NCBI GenBank assembly: GCA_900547035.1
Contig: URFM01000066.1
Span: forward strand, 1 to 17,569
DNA length: 17,569 nt
Direction: 5' to 3'
DNA from: an uncultured Clostridium sp.
GTDB lineage: Bacteria > Bacillota > Clostridia > Lachnospirales > Lachnospiraceae
Part shown: positions 7,482-15,168 of the stretch, in pieces
Layout of the letters: every line of letters starts with the position of its first letter
How positions within the stretch are numbered: position 1 is the stretch's first letter
The notes under the pieces: generated by a model
Database searches by the model: none
Told to the model about the DNA's origin: nothing
Seen by the model: the letters and a program-made list of their open reading frames with translations, nothing else
Translations under genes and position numbers: made by a program

Positions 7482-7544
7482 GGGATCAACTCTTTTCTGA
7501 ACAGGCAAATCGTTTCCTTGTCCGCTCAGAAAAGATCTTATCCC
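7482..7544 (-). other. Large hairpin just upstream of dppB
   Basis: A perfect 9-bp pairing, CTTTTCTGA (7492-7500) with TCAGAAAAG (7526-7534), is extended outward by GGGAT (7482-7486) pairing with ATCCC (7540-7544) across an imperfect internal loop. There is no T-tract. It lies between the binding-protein and permease genes, 40 bases before the permease ATG. It may affect mRNA stability or permease translation. Confidence 0.55.
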
Positions 7545-7567
7545 TCTGCCCTTCTCTTCACCGCAGA

Positions 7568-7593
7568 ACGAGGGCAGATTTCTCTGCCCTCGT
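7568..7593 (-). other. Strong 11-bp hairpin with GAAA tetraloop after the binding-protein gene
   Basis: On the minus strand ACGAGGGCAGA and TCTGCCCTCGT pair over 11 bp around a GAAA loop (a stable GNRA tetraloop in RNA), 31 bases after the dppA-like stop codon. The next bases are TTCTGCGG, not a T-run, so a classical terminator is unlikely. A 3'-end-protecting or processing hairpin that raises binding-protein levels over permeases is the simplest reading, as known from other binding-protein operons. Partial termination cannot be excluded. Confidence 0.6.
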
Positions 7594-7623
7594 GCAGTCT
7601 GACCGCGGATACCCTCCGCCTGA

Positions 7624-9276
7624 TTACTGCTTGTAGGTCTGACTTAAAAATACATTTCCGGTCGGATGTGCAATGTAGTTGTGTACATTGGACAGGTACG
7701 CGGACAGGTTCTCCTGATGGGAAATCGGAAGCCATACACACTCGTCGGCAATCTTCTGCTCCATCTGGGCGTAGATCGCGTTTCTCTCTTCACCGTTGGG
7801 AGTGGAGGCAGCCTCTGCCAGCATGGTATTGAATTCCTCATCGCTGTACTGAGCAACATTGATCTCAATATCCTCGGAATCCAGCAGGTTCATAAAGTTG
7901 TCCGGGTCACCGTTGTCGCCGATCCAGCCGTACAGGCATACGTCGTAGTCGCCGGTTCCCACCTTTTCTTTATAGGTGGTCCAGTCATAGGAATCGATAG
8001 AACAGGTTACTCCGACCTTCTCGTAATATCCCTGAAGAGCCTCGGCCAGAGTCTGTCCGGTAGCGGTATTGTAGGGTCTGGGGTTGGTATAAGCCAGCAT
8101 ATGCAGCTCTGTTACGCCCTTATCTGCCAGAGTCTGGGCAGCCGCCTCAGGATCGTAGGAAACCTGCTTTACATCCGCGCTGTAGCCAGGCATAAAGGTA
8201 GGCAGAATAGAGGTAGCCTCAGAAGCATAACCTCTGTACAGGCTTGCAACCAGCTCCGGAACGTTCACTGCCTGAGAAAGTGCTTTTCTTACCTCCGGAT
8301 CCGTGATTCTCTGGGTGTTGTAAGCCAGATAGTTGATATTCATACCCTCAGCCATGTTCAGCAGAGCGCCGGCAGATGTTACCTGGTCTACTACATTGGC
8401 GTCGATTCCGTCGATGATGTCAACCTCGCCGTTGGTCAGAGCAACCACGCGGGCGGAGTTGTCGGTGATGGTCTTGAATACGATCTGCTTTGCAACGCCT
8501 TTCTCGCCCCAGTAATCCTCATTGCGCTCCATTACAACAGCCTCGTTCTTGTCCCATCTGACAAACTTATAGGGGCCGGTTCCGCAGGGAGCCTCGTTTA
8601 AGTTATTGTTGTTGGCCTCGCAGGCGGTGGGGCTCACCATAGGAGCTCCTAGGGACATAGCCAGATTGTTCAGGAAAGGAGTGCTTACCTTGTTCAGCAC
8701 GATCTCAACGGTGTAATCATCGATTACATTGCACGCAGCCACATCGCCGAATACGAAATCCGCGTACAGCATATCCTCGGTCTTGTTTACGGTCTGACGG
8801 TCAACGTTATATTTTACGGCTTCTGCATTGAAATCCGTGCCGTCATGGAACTTTACTCCCTGTCTCAGCTTGAAGGTGTAGGTCAGTCCATCCTCGCTTA
8901 CTTCCCAGCTCTCAGCCAGGCAGGGCTCAACCTCGGTATTGTTGTCACCGTACTTTAAAAGCCCCTCGTACATCTGGCAGATGGGCTTGGATGACTCGCC
9001 GTCATCAATCAGAGCCGGATCCAGGCCTCTGGGGTCTGCGCCCTGTGCATAGGTAATAATCTGCTCTGTGTCCACATCTGCGGGGATCTCGCCAAATTCC
9101 TCCAGCGCCTCTGCCGCAGCCTGAGTCTGTTCGGGAGCGGACGCCTCTGTCTGAGCGCTTTCAGAACCTTCTGCTGCCGCACTCTGCTCCAACACCTCAT
9201 TCTTCTTCGTGCAGCCGGCCACCATCGTTGCAGCCAAAGCCGTACACAGGAGAACACTAATCAGTCTTTTTTTCAT
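7624..9276 (-). CDS. dppA: Peptide-binding lipoprotein of ABC importer, DppA/OppA family
   Basis: This is an extracytoplasmic solute-binding protein (SBP_bac_5 family) of 550 residues that captures peptides and delivers them to the DppBC-like permeases. It opens with a lipoprotein signal: KK-R positive N-terminus, hydrophobic core, and lipobox VAGC with the modified Cys22. A low-complexity Ala/Glu/Ser/Gln linker follows to about residue 60, tethering the domain to the membrane. Family landmarks include DPRGLDPAL, YEGLLKYGD, ESWEVSEDGLTYTFKLRQGVKFHDGT, and near the C-terminus LYGWIGDNGDPDNFMNLL. The ATG ending at 9276 was chosen because it begins the signal peptide and has AGGAGG ten bases upstream; an upstream in-frame Met lies in the leader. 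It is the first gene of the operon. Confidence 0.93.
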   Translation of the reverse strand: MKKRLISVLLCTALAATMVAGCTKKNEVLEQSAAAEGSESAQTEASAPEQTQAAAEALEEFGEIPADVDTEQIITYAQGADPRGLDPALIDDGESSKPICQMYEGLLKYGDNNTEVEPCLAESWEVSEDGLTYTFKLRQGVKFHDGTDFNAEAVKYNVDRQTVNKTEDMLYADFVFGDVAACNVIDDYTVEIVLNKVSTPFLNNLAMSLGAPMVSPTACEANNNNLNEAPCGTGPYKFVRWDKNEAVVMERNEDYWGEKGVAKQIVFKTITDNSARVVALTNGEVDIIDGIDANVVDQVTSAGALLNMAEGMNINYLAYNTQRITDPEVRKALSQAVNVPELVASLYRGYASEATSILPTFMPGYSADVKQVSYDPEAAAQTLADKGVTELHMLAYTNPRPYNTATGQTLAEALQGYYEKVGVTCSIDSYDWTTYKEKVGTGDYDVCLYGWIGDNGDPDNFMNLLDSEDIEINVAQYSDEEFNTMLAEAASTPNGEERNAIYAQMEQKIADECVWLPISHQENLSAYLSNVHNYIAHPTGNVFLSQTYKQ

Positions 9277-9298
9277 TTTCTCTGATCCTCCTCTATGA

Positions 9299-9362
9299 GT
9301 TAACGTTTCTTTGCGTCTTTGACTTAGCAAAGCGTTACAATGTCAAATCATCCAGACGCAAA
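9299..9362 (-). promoter_or_regulatory. Structured 5' leader of the peptide operon with alternative pairings
   Basis: Near the predicted transcript start, TTTGCGTC (minus strand, 9355-9362) pairs with GACGCAAA (9310-9317) and TTTGAC (9342-9347) pairs with GTCAAA (9318-9323). This gives 14 bp, contiguous on the downstream side, with a 7-base bulge and an 18-base loop. A competing hairpin pairs CTTTGC (9327-9332) with GCAAAG (9309-9314), extended by GTAACG (9333-9338) against CGTTAAC (9299-9305, one bulge). The two structures share bases and cannot coexist. It ends just before the ribosome binding site. Function is unknown. Confidence 0.5.
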
Positions 9363-9367
9363 AACTT

Positions 9368-9396
9368 ATTTTACATTCATTTTGCATAAAATACAA
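9368..9396 (-). promoter_or_regulatory. Promoter of the peptide transporter operon
   Basis: TTGTAT (9391-9396) and TAAAAT (9368-9373) on the minus strand are 17 bases apart in an AT-rich stretch between recQ and the binding-protein gene. Transcription would start near 9361, at the base of the leader hairpin, and cover the five transporter genes. Confidence 0.65.
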
Positions 9397-9483
9397 GTAA
9401 AATTGAGGAAACCTTGCATATTTGTGCATTTATTCCCGAATTGGACAGGAAAAAGGGCTGAAATTGTGTAGTTTTCTCGCAGG

Positions 9484-11340
9484 CTAATGTCTTTGTATGG
9501 CGGACACTTCGCTGATGCACAGAAGGAATCTCTCCCCATACTTCTCATACTTATACTCCCCAACTCCCGACACATCCAGCATCTCTTTTCTGGAAGCAGG
9601 CTTTTTTAAGCACATGTCTACCAGCGTTTTATCAGAAAAAACGATGTAGGGAGGCACCTTCTCCTCCTTGGCAATCTGGGCCCGCAGAATGCGCAGCCGT
9701 TCAAAAAGATTCTGCTCCCGCTCTCCCATATCGCCCGCGGCTCCCGAGCCTTTTCTGGTCTTTTTCATCTTCTGAAGTTTCGACAGGGAGTCCTGCTGCC
9801 TGGGTATCTTCATCTGAATCTTTTCTTCTCCTGAAAGAATACCCTTCGATTTCTCCGTCAGCTTCACAATGGTATATCCATCGTCGGTCACCTGCAGATA
9901 TCCCTCCATCAGCAGATAATTTAAAACCTGACGCAGCCTGTATGTGGGAACCTTGGCAAGTTCTCCATAATGAGGATTTTCGTCCATTCGATAGCCCCGT
10001 ATTTTGGCTGTATTCGCCCCATGAACCGTATCCAAAATCACATTGATGCCGTAACGCTGGCCACATTCTGCCGCGCAGCCCACAATGGCTCTGGAAATCT
10101 CCGTCACATCCTCAATCTCAAACTGGCTCAGACAGTTGGAGCAATTTCCGCAGTAATTGCTTCCGTGCTCCCCAAAATATCGGAGAATATAGCTGCGCAG
10201 ACAGTCGTTGGTAAAGCAGTAGAATGTCATCTTTTTTAAGCGTTCCCGATCCTGCTCCTGCACCAGCGCTCTTGTCTCTGGGCTCAAGGCCTCGTTATCC
10301 TGATTATGCTCAATGAACAGCTGGTTGGTCACCACATCCTGTCCCCCGTAAATCAAAATACACTCCGCCGGCTCACCGTCTCTTCCCGCTCTCCCCGCCT
10401 CCTGATAATAACTCTCCATGTTCTTCGGCATATTATAGTGAATCACAAACCGGACATTGGACTTGTCAATTCCCATACCAAAGGCGTTGGTAGCCACCAT
10501 AATAGGGCTTCGGTCATAGATAAAATCATCCTGATTGCGTCTTCGCTCCTCATCGGAAAGCCCTGCATGGTAACGGGTAGCCGGAAATCCGTCCTTAATC
10601 AGTTTCCCACAGACCTCCTCCACCGTTTTCCTGGTCAGACAGTAGATGATACCGCTTTCTCCCCTGTGGCGTTCCAGGTCATTTACCAAAGAGGAATACC
10701 GGTCCTTGGGGGATTTAACCGCGAAATACAGATTGGCCCGATCAAAGCCCGTAGTCAGCACCGTTGGTTCCCGAAGCTTCAAAATCCGGATAATATCCTC
10801 CCGAACCTGTCTGGTGGCGGTGGCTGTAAATGCGCTGATCACCGGACGTTTTTTCAGCCGGTCGATAAACTCCACGATCTTTAAATAGCTTGGCCTGAAA
10901 TCCTGTCCCCATTGGGAGACGCAGTGAGCTTCGTCCACCGCCACCATAGCAATTTTTGCATTCAGGGCAAAATCCAAAAATGAGTCCGTCAGCAACCGCT
11001 CCGGAGCTACATAGATAATGGGATATCTTCCCTGCCTGGCAAAATCCAGGGCCTTAAAATACTGTCCCTGGGTCAGGGAGCTGTTTAAATAAGCGGCGTG
11101 AACCCCCGCCGCATTTAACGCTCCCACCTGATCCTTCATCAGGGAAATCAAGGGAGAAATCACCAAGGTAATTCCCTGAAATATCAGAGCCGGCACCTGA
11201 TAACAGATGGATTTTCCCGCTCCCGTAGGCATGATTCCCAGAGTATCCGTTCCCGCCAGTATGCTGTCAATGAGCATCTCCTGCCCCTGACGAAACTGGC
11301 TGTAGCCAAAATACTGGCGCAAAATTTCTTCTTTTGTCAT
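9484..11340 (-). CDS. recQ: ATP-dependent DNA helicase RecQ
   Basis: This is a 3'-5' superfamily 2 DNA helicase of 618 residues acting in recombination and replication-fork repair. In order: the RecQ motif 0 region FGYSQFRQGQ (11-20), Walker A MPTGAGKS (37-44), DEAHC (136-140), SAFTATAT, the second helicase lobe with FGMGIDKSNVRFVIHYNMP and YYQEAGRAGRDG. Then comes the RQC zinc site with four cysteines (DCLRSYILRYF, YCGNCSNC, about 375-400), a winged helix, and a C-terminal HRDC domain at about 530-605 (LFERLRILRAQIAKEEKVPPYIVF). Length and architecture are those of full-length bacterial RecQ. The start ATG ends at 11340 with AAAGGAG eight bases upstream. It lies 36 bases after the DUF1848 gene on the same strand and is probably co-transcribed with it. 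Confidence 0.95.
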   Translation of the reverse strand: MTKEEILRQYFGYSQFRQGQEMLIDSILAGTDTLGIMPTGAGKSICYQVPALIFQGITLVISPLISLMKDQVGALNAAGVHAAYLNSSLTQGQYFKALDFARQGRYPIIYVAPERLLTDSFLDFALNAKIAMVAVDEAHCVSQWGQDFRPSYLKIVEFIDRLKKRPVISAFTATATRQVREDIIRILKLREPTVLTTGFDRANLYFAVKSPKDRYSSLVNDLERHRGESGIIYCLTRKTVEEVCGKLIKDGFPATRYHAGLSDEERRRNQDDFIYDRSPIMVATNAFGMGIDKSNVRFVIHYNMPKNMESYYQEAGRAGRDGEPAECILIYGGQDVVTNQLFIEHNQDNEALSPETRALVQEQDRERLKKMTFYCFTNDCLRSYILRYFGEHGSNYCGNCSNCLSQFEIEDVTEISRAIVGCAAECGQRYGINVILDTVHGANTAKIRGYRMDENPHYGELAKVPTYRLRQVLNYLLMEGYLQVTDDGYTIVKLTEKSKGILSGEEKIQMKIPRQQDSLSKLQKMKKTRKGSGAAGDMGEREQNLFERLRILRAQIAKEEKVPPYIVFSDKTLVDMCLKKPASRKEMLDVSGVGEYKYEKYGERFLLCISEVSAIQRH

Positions 11341-11376
11341 TACTTATGCTCCTTTACCAGACCCTCATAAACCGGG

Positions 11377-12297
11377 TTAAACCCCAGACCAAAGCTTGAG
11401 CGAAACTGCCTTCCGATCCCTCACCTGATCCTCCGTTCCAATCTTCCGGCCCAGAATGGGTTCCATAGCATTCCAGTCCTTCATCCCTTCCTTCTGAAAG
11501 GGACCAGCGTAGCAATAACGGCAGCCTCCGGGACAGGTTTTATAGCTGCCAATTTCAATGCTTTCCATACAGCCGCACTCCGTCCGCTGGCCTGGGTCCT
11601 TTTTCCCCTTTATCTCACACCCCAAAATCCGGCTGATTCTCTCCCGGTCAATGCAGGCCCCTTTGTGTACGCCCCAGGCTGACAAGTCAAAGGCTTCGGC
11701 GCAAGAGGCCGTCCTCATGCCCGCCTCCGCGGCCATCCGGCTCATTTCTCCTGCCAGTTCCCCCATCTCAGTCCGGCCCGGCAATGCCGCTCCAAGCTCT
11801 CCCATAGACTTTTCCATACCACGGTAAAAATCCAGAAAACTGATAACTACCTGATCCGTACATCCTTCCAAAGCCCTTGCAATTTCTCCGAACGCTTTCA
11901 AATGATAGGAAACCGTATACCTGCTGTTGATAAAAACAGGATCGTAGCGCCAGACCATCCGGTCCGGTCCCAGCTTTTTAGCCAGCTTCTGAAAAGCGGG
12001 AATCAGCACCTTACGTTTATCCGGAAGCCGCGGCTCCACATCCCGCCCATATCCGGTAAGGGTAAATTGAAAATAGTAAGGGTAAGGTTCCAGAATCTCA
12101 AGTTCATCCATCATGGGAATGGGATTCTTAGTCCAGAAGACCATACAATCCACTACATCCGGACGAATGGGAACCCTGCTGACTTGATGGGCATAAAACG
12201 GATTCCGTACCAACACATATCCTTCCCTCACCCGCTCATAAAACCACTGGCTGTAAAACCAGGGGATATCTGTCCTTCTGCTGACACTTAAGATCAT
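11377..12297 (-). CDS. DUF1848 family protein with C-terminal CxxxCxxC cluster
   Basis: This is an uncharacterised conserved protein of 306 residues, recognised as DUF1848 by its N-terminal MILSVSRRTDIPWFYSQWF and by VFWTKNPIP, WRYDPVF and CPGGCRYCYA. The C-terminal cysteines C255, C259 and C262 form a CxxxCxxC motif like the iron-sulfur site of radical SAM enzymes, but at the C-terminus instead of the N-terminus. Further cysteines at 199, 215, 227, 241 and 243 could hold a second cluster. The ATG ending at 12297 was chosen because it begins the conserved start and has AGGAGG nearby; a Met eight codons earlier lacks such a site. It precedes recQ on the same strand, which hints at a role in DNA or nucleic-acid metabolism, but no reaction is established. 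Confidence 0.88.
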   Translation of the reverse strand: MILSVSRRTDIPWFYSQWFYERVREGYVLVRNPFYAHQVSRVPIRPDVVDCMVFWTKNPIPMMDELEILEPYPYYFQFTLTGYGRDVEPRLPDKRKVLIPAFQKLAKKLGPDRMVWRYDPVFINSRYTVSYHLKAFGEIARALEGCTDQVVISFLDFYRGMEKSMGELGAALPGRTEMGELAGEMSRMAAEAGMRTASCAEAFDLSAWGVHKGACIDRERISRILGCEIKGKKDPGQRTECGCMESIEIGSYKTCPGGCRYCYAGPFQKEGMKDWNAMEPILGRKIGTEDQVRDRKAVSLKLWSGV

Positions 12298-12313
12298 TTT
12301 CCCTCCTCCTGCC

Positions 12314-12342
12314 TTGCACAAATTCTCCCTGAAGAGTATACT
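12314..12342 (+). promoter_or_regulatory. Promoter of the thioesterase gene
   Basis: TTGCAC (12314-12319) and TATACT (12337-12342) are 17 bases apart on the plus strand, 35 bases before the ATG. The -10 box lies inside the octamer AGTATACT (12335-12342), a perfect palindrome that supplies a -10 box on both strands. Confidence 0.7.
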
Positions 12343-12363
12343 GAAAGGCGCAACGCTTTTCCA
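12335..12363 (-). promoter_or_regulatory. Divergent promoter of the DUF1848-recQ unit sharing the -10 palindrome
   Basis: On the minus strand TGGAAA (12358-12363) and TATACT (12335-12340) are 17 bases apart. The -10 box is the same palindrome AGTATACT that serves the plus-strand promoter, so the two promoters overlap and polymerase could bind only one at a time. The -35 match is moderate (four of six). Confidence 0.45.
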
Positions 12364-12377
12364 GGGAGGATTTTCTT

Positions 12378-12818
12378 ATGATACCAGATTATGAACACTA
12401 TACGCAATATTACGAAACGGATCAAATGGGCTGCGTCCACCACTCCAACTACATCCGCTGGATGGAGGAAGCCCGGGTCTTTCTTATGGAGCAGATGGGA
12501 TGCAGTTACCGGGCTATGGAAGAAGCCGGCATCCTCAGCCCTGTTCTGGAGGTATCCTGCAAGTACGAGCGAATGGTCCGTTTTGGCGAAACAGTCCGAA
12601 TCCGCACCTTAATCCGGGAATACAACGGCATCCGTTTAAGGCTGGAATATGAAATCCGCCTGGCCTCCACCGGACAGCTTTGCACCGCCGGCCACAGCTC
12701 TCACTGCTTTTTAACCCGTGAGGGAAAGCCCTTGTCCTTAAAACGCAGCTTTCCGGAGTGGGATTCCGCTTTCCGAAGGGTTATGGAAGAACAGACTGCT
12801 TCCGCCTCTTGGTCCTGA
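12378..12818 (+). CDS. Acyl-CoA thioesterase, YbgC/FadM-like hotdog protein
   Basis: This is a 146-residue protein of the 4-hydroxybenzoyl-CoA thioesterase (4HBT) hotdog family, which hydrolyses acyl-CoA thioesters in the cytoplasm. The N-terminal signature YYETDQMGCVHHSNYIRWMEEAR carries the conserved catalytic Asp15 and the following GCVHHSNY helix entry; the central strands (VRFGETVRIRT, LRLEYEIR, HCFL) follow the family pattern. Length is typical. The start ATG has AGGGAGG nine bases upstream. It is the only intact plus-strand gene in the window, divergent from DUF1848 and ending six bases before the convergent topB stop. Acyl substrate is unknown. Confidence 0.88.
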   Translation: MIPDYEHYTQYYETDQMGCVHHSNYIRWMEEARVFLMEQMGCSYRAMEEAGILSPVLEVSCKYERMVRFGETVRIRTLIREYNGIRLRLEYEIRLASTGQLCTAGHSSHCFLTREGKPLSLKRSFPEWDSAFRRVMEEQTASASWS

Positions 12819-12824
12819 TTTTAC

Positions 12825-15035
12825 CTAATCCAGCTTCAGTCCCGCCAGCGCCTGGGCCAAAGCATTGTTTAATGGCTCTTGTTCTTCCTTTTTTTGCTGA
12901 TTTAAGTAGCGGGCCACATCCTTTTTGGATACCCCGGCCCCCTCTTTTGCTCTCCGGTCCTTAAATGCCTTCAGTTTCTCCTTATAGCCACAGGAGCAGA
13001 CGAAAATCTGTCCATCCCCCTTGCCCCTTAGTTCCATTTTTTTGTGGCACACTGGACAGCGGGCGTTGGATGTGCGGGAAATCGTTTCCCGATGACCGCA
13101 CTCCCGGTCCTGGCAGACCAGCATCTGGCTGTTTTTTCCTTTTACTAAGAGCATCCGCTTCCCGCACACCGGGCATTTTGTATTGGTCAGGTTGTCATGG
13201 CGGAACTGCCCCGTTCCCCCCTTAATCTCTTCTGTCAGTTTCCCGGCATAAGAACGGATTTCTTTCATAAATTCCCGTCTCTTCAATTTGCCTTTCGCGA
13301 TCCGTGAAAGCTTCATTTCCCAATCCGCCGTCAGCTCCGGCTTCTTTAAGTCCTCCGGCACCAGAGAAAGCAGCTGCACCGCCTTGGAGGTAAGGAAAAT
13401 ATCCTTCCCCCGCTTTTCCAGCAGAAAGCCGGAAAACAACTTCTCAATGATATCCGCTCGGGTCGCCACCGTCCCCAGGCCTCCGGTTTCGTGAAGGGTT
13501 TTTGCCACCTCCTTGTCCCGAGACGTCACATAAGCCACCGGATTCTCCATGGCGGACAAAAGGGTTGCTTCATTAAAATGAACCGGCGGCTTGGTCTTCC
13601 CCTCGGTCAAGGTCAGTCTCAGAGGCGAGAGGCGGTCTCCCTTTTTCAGAGGAGGAAGCTGCGAATCACCGGTCGTTCCACTGTCCTCTCCCTCGTCCTC
13701 CGGTTCCTCCCATCCGTTCTGGTCCTGATAAACGGCTCTCCACCCCTGGTTCTTCATCACCCTGCCCCGGGCAGTAAACAGTTCCCCGCCCACAGACACC
13801 TGAATACTGGTCTGCTCATACTCGCAGGGAGGATAGAGCACCGCCAGGAACCGGCGCACCACCAGATCGTAGATCCGTCTCTCATCCACGGTCATGTGAT
13901 CCAGCTGCACGAACTCCTCCGTGGGGATAATGGCGTGGTGATCCGTCACCTTGGCATCGTTGACAAAAAACGGCTTTTCCGGAAGGGGACGATTCGCAAG
14001 ACGGCCTGCCAGAACCTTGTAGGGGCCTACGGCGCAGGCCGACAGCCGCTCCTTAATGGTTGGAAGAATGTCCGAACTCAGGTAGCGGGAATCCGTTCTG
14101 GGATAGGTGAGTACCTTGTGATTCTCGTACAGCCGCTGCATGATATTTAAGGTTTCCTTGGCGGAGTAGTCAAAGCGTCTGCTGGCCTCCCGCTGAAGCT
14201 CTGTCAAGTCATAAAGCAGGGGCGCCTGGGTTTTCTTTGGCACCGCCCGCACCAGATTCACTACTCCCGGCTCCCCGGACAGCCGCCCCATCCGCTCCTC
14301 CATCTCTTTTCTATGGAAAGAACGCTGTTCCCCCGTCTTTCCATCCTGCCAGGTCAGAAGAAGGCCGGGGGAGGAAAGTCTGGCCTGAAGTCCATAGTAA
14401 GGTTTAGGTACAAAGCGGCGGATAGCCTCCTCCCTGGCGGCGATCATCGCCAGGGTCGGCGTCTGGACGCGGCCGCAGGAAAGCTGGGCGTTGTACTTGC
14501 AGGTCAAAGCCCTGGTTGCGTTGATGCCCACCAGCCAGTCCGCTTCGGCCCGGCACATAGCCGCATCCGCCAGGTTCTCGTAATCCTTTCCATCCTTTAA
14601 ATGGGCGAACCCCTCCCGGATCGCTTTATCTGTCACGGAAGAGATCCATAGCCGCTTTAAAGGTTTGTCGCAGCCCGCCTTCTTTAAAATCAGCCGGGCC
14701 ACCAGTTCCCCCTCCCGGCCCGCGTCCGTAGCGATCACCACCTGCCCCACATCCTTCCGGTGCAGCTGGGCTTTCACCGCCTGGTACTGTTTTCCCGTCT
14801 GGCGGATTACCTCCAGCTTAAACGGTTCCGGCATCAGGGGCAGATCCTCTATTTTCCACTCCTTGTACTTCCCGTCATATCCCTCCGGATCCGCCAGAGT
14901 GACCAGGTGTCCCAGCCCCCAGGTAACGATATACTTTGGCCCTTCCATGGCTCCGTTTATATTCTGCCTGCATCCCAGCACCCGGGCGATATCCCGGGCC
15001 ACCGATGGCTTTTCCGCAATTACCAGTGATTTCAT
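12825..15035 (-). CDS. topB: DNA topoisomerase III (type IA)
   Basis: This type IA topoisomerase of 736 residues relaxes and decatenates DNA through a transient 5'-phosphotyrosine bond to single-stranded DNA. The Toprim domain begins KSLVIAEKPSVARDIARVLG with Glu8 and has the acidic metal motif TDAGREGE (103-110). The GRVQTPTL motif lies at 188-195, and the active-site Tyr311 is in LTYPRTDSRYL. The C-terminal 140 residues add two zinc-ribbon-like four-cysteine modules (CPVCGKRM to CQDRECG, and CPVCHKKM to CSCG) and a basic tail. Length matches Bacillota TopB. The ATG ends at 15035 behind a weak AAGGCGG site. It lies close to recQ, its classic functional partner, though not in one operon. Confidence 0.95.
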   Translation of the reverse strand: MKSLVIAEKPSVARDIARVLGCRQNINGAMEGPKYIVTWGLGHLVTLADPEGYDGKYKEWKIEDLPLMPEPFKLEVIRQTGKQYQAVKAQLHRKDVGQVVIATDAGREGELVARLILKKAGCDKPLKRLWISSVTDKAIREGFAHLKDGKDYENLADAAMCRAEADWLVGINATRALTCKYNAQLSCGRVQTPTLAMIAAREEAIRRFVPKPYYGLQARLSSPGLLLTWQDGKTGEQRSFHRKEMEERMGRLSGEPGVVNLVRAVPKKTQAPLLYDLTELQREASRRFDYSAKETLNIMQRLYENHKVLTYPRTDSRYLSSDILPTIKERLSACAVGPYKVLAGRLANRPLPEKPFFVNDAKVTDHHAIIPTEEFVQLDHMTVDERRIYDLVVRRFLAVLYPPCEYEQTSIQVSVGGELFTARGRVMKNQGWRAVYQDQNGWEEPEDEGEDSGTTGDSQLPPLKKGDRLSPLRLTLTEGKTKPPVHFNEATLLSAMENPVAYVTSRDKEVAKTLHETGGLGTVATRADIIEKLFSGFLLEKRGKDIFLTSKAVQLLSLVPEDLKKPELTADWEMKLSRIAKGKLKRREFMKEIRSYAGKLTEEIKGGTGQFRHDNLTNTKCPVCGKRMLLVKGKNSQMLVCQDRECGHRETISRTSNARCPVCHKKMELRGKGDGQIFVCSCGYKEKLKAFKDRRAKEGAGVSKKDVARYLNQQKKEEQEPLNNALAQALAGLKLD

Positions 15036-15069
15036 TCTCGTTCCGCCTTTCCGCGATTATTTCTATAAG

Positions 15070-15098
15070 ATTATAGCGAATTTTTTTGTTCTTGGGAA
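15070..15098 (-). promoter_or_regulatory. Promoter of topB
   Basis: TTCCCA (15093-15098) and TATAAT (15070-15075, consensus) are separated by 17 bases on the minus strand, giving a leader of about 27 bases before the topB ATG. The surrounding stretch is AT-rich. Confidence 0.6.
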
Positions 15099-15121
15099 TA
15101 GGTGAGATTTTATATTGATTT

Positions 15122-15139
15122 TCAAAAATACGATTTTGA
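15122..15139. repeat. Inverted repeat upstream of the ATPase relic
   Basis: TCAAAA (15122-15127) and TTTTGA (15134-15139) form an inverted repeat with a six-base spacer, 30 bases before the relic's ATG. It may be the relic's old operator or promoter region; a CATAAT box and an AGAGGTGAT ribosome binding site follow it. Confidence 0.35.
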
Positions 15140-15168
15140 GCATAATAAAAAAGAGGTGATGTGAAATC

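Noticed and set aside
6191..7636. A 481-codon open frame on the plus strand opposite the dppB/dppC genes
   Set aside because: It crosses two well-supported minus-strand permease genes and their junction, has Gln/His/Arg-rich low-complexity content and no family features.
7666..8601. A 311-codon open frame on the plus strand opposite dppA
   Set aside because: It lies wholly inside the binding-protein gene on the other strand, with no ribosome binding site or known motif.
9374..9410. CodY-like box upstream of the peptide operon
   Set aside because: The best alignment to the CodY consensus matches only about nine of fifteen positions, no better than expected in AT-rich DNA.
12819..12824. Bidirectional terminator between the convergent thioesterase and topB genes
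   Set aside because: Only six bases separate the two stop codons and no clear hairpin with T-tracts was found across the junction.
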